From: Dryococelus australis
Lineage: Eukaryota; Arthropoda; Insecta; Phasmatodea; Phasmatidae
Reading direction: 5' to 3'
DNA length: 64,000 nucleotides
Assembly: GCA_029891345.1 (NCBI GenBank)
Contig: CM056994.1
Coordinates: 58,435,251 to 58,499,250 of the forward strand
Below are positions 63,702 to 64,000 of this stretch, one piece after another. The notes under the pieces were generated by a model, which was not told where the DNA came from, did no database searches, and was given only the letters and a program-made list of their open reading frames with translations. Each line of letters starts with the position of its first letter. Position 1 is the first letter of the stretch. The position numbers were made by a program, and so were the translations under genes.

Positions 63702-64000
63702 ATAAGCTATTCACGGTAAAATGAGCACTTTTGAAAGCCCTGCTTAGGATATACTTGTATACACGTTATGTATTCTTCCGCCTTATGTAAAATTAACATT
63801 GCGATGTGTCTCATCACTTTATTCATGCGTTGGTCAAGTGAAACTGTGAAATTATTAGAAAAGTAAATATTTGACAAATGTTCTCATTTTTACAATTCGA
63901 TGCATTAAAAAACACAGAAAGCGAAAGAAATAATTTAAGTTATCAGGGTTGCCTAATACTTTTTATTCGACGCTGTGATACGGAACTACTTCCCATCCAT
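63702..64000 (+). mobile_element. Family A long-form MITE, cut by the window end
   Basis: ATAAGCTATTCACGGTAAAATGAGCAC starts a long-form copy. It runs to CTACTTCCCATCCAT at the last base. Confidence 0.88.

Overview
The window reads as nuclear DNA from an animal with a large, repeat-rich genome, most likely an arthropod and probably an insect. I see no convincing complete cellular gene, rRNA, functional tRNA, CRISPR array or prokaryotic operon. The evidence for an arthropod is the density of short TIR transposons (MITEs), tRNA-derived SINEs, two decayed mariner-type (IS630/Tc1/mariner) transposases of a kind common in arthropods, a Tc1-like remnant, and many (TA)n tracts. Species cannot be settled from the sequence. 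Family letters A-Q below are my own labels.

Short TIR elements fill much of the window. Families B/B', C, D, E and H have TAG(A/G)G termini, a subterminal TTCGCG motif and 8-bp target duplications, many still perfect (C at 2459 and 36170, H at 9959 and 61300, B at 26153 and 58433, D at 54806). This is the pattern of hAT-type MITEs. Family A (ends AGGCTGTTCACGGTAAA) is the most numerous, in a ~240-bp and a ~425-bp form. Families F and O sit at TTAA (piggyBac-like). L is a ~300-bp GC-richer family that other elements often enter; M is a 741-bp element with a 4-bp duplication; N is a ~450-bp family; I is rich in CAAGCTTG; G, J, P and Q are seen once or twice. A SINE family with a tRNA-like head occurs at least eight times, and a second SINE type once.

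Layout: 1-4.0 kb nested MITEs plus one well-formed candidate exon (2982-3043). 4.0-9.2 kb is AT-rich, mostly single-copy sequence with tandem arrays, a candidate splice donor and acceptor and a CT microsatellite. 9.2-19.3 kb is MITE-dense. 19.3-20.9 kb is mostly unique. 20.9-33.6 kb is MITE and SINE rich. 33.6-36.2 kb is sparse. 36.2-41.1 kb holds MITE clusters. 41.7-46.4 kb is a 4.7-kb foldback element: long inverted arms built of ~125-bp tandem units around a broken zinc-finger gene and a minisatellite. 47-53 kb has nested SINE/MITE stacks. 54.4-56.0 kb is a Tc1-like remnant split by F, itself split by D. 56.8-58.9 kb is an N element split by a complete-length mariner element with a dead transposase. 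60.4-61.6 kb is a second mariner relic. 61.6-64.0 kb is MITE fragments, ending inside a family A element.

The genes do not form a pathway. What the window records is insertion order: nested elements with intact target duplications give relative ages, and several chimeras show recombination or deletion between related MITEs.
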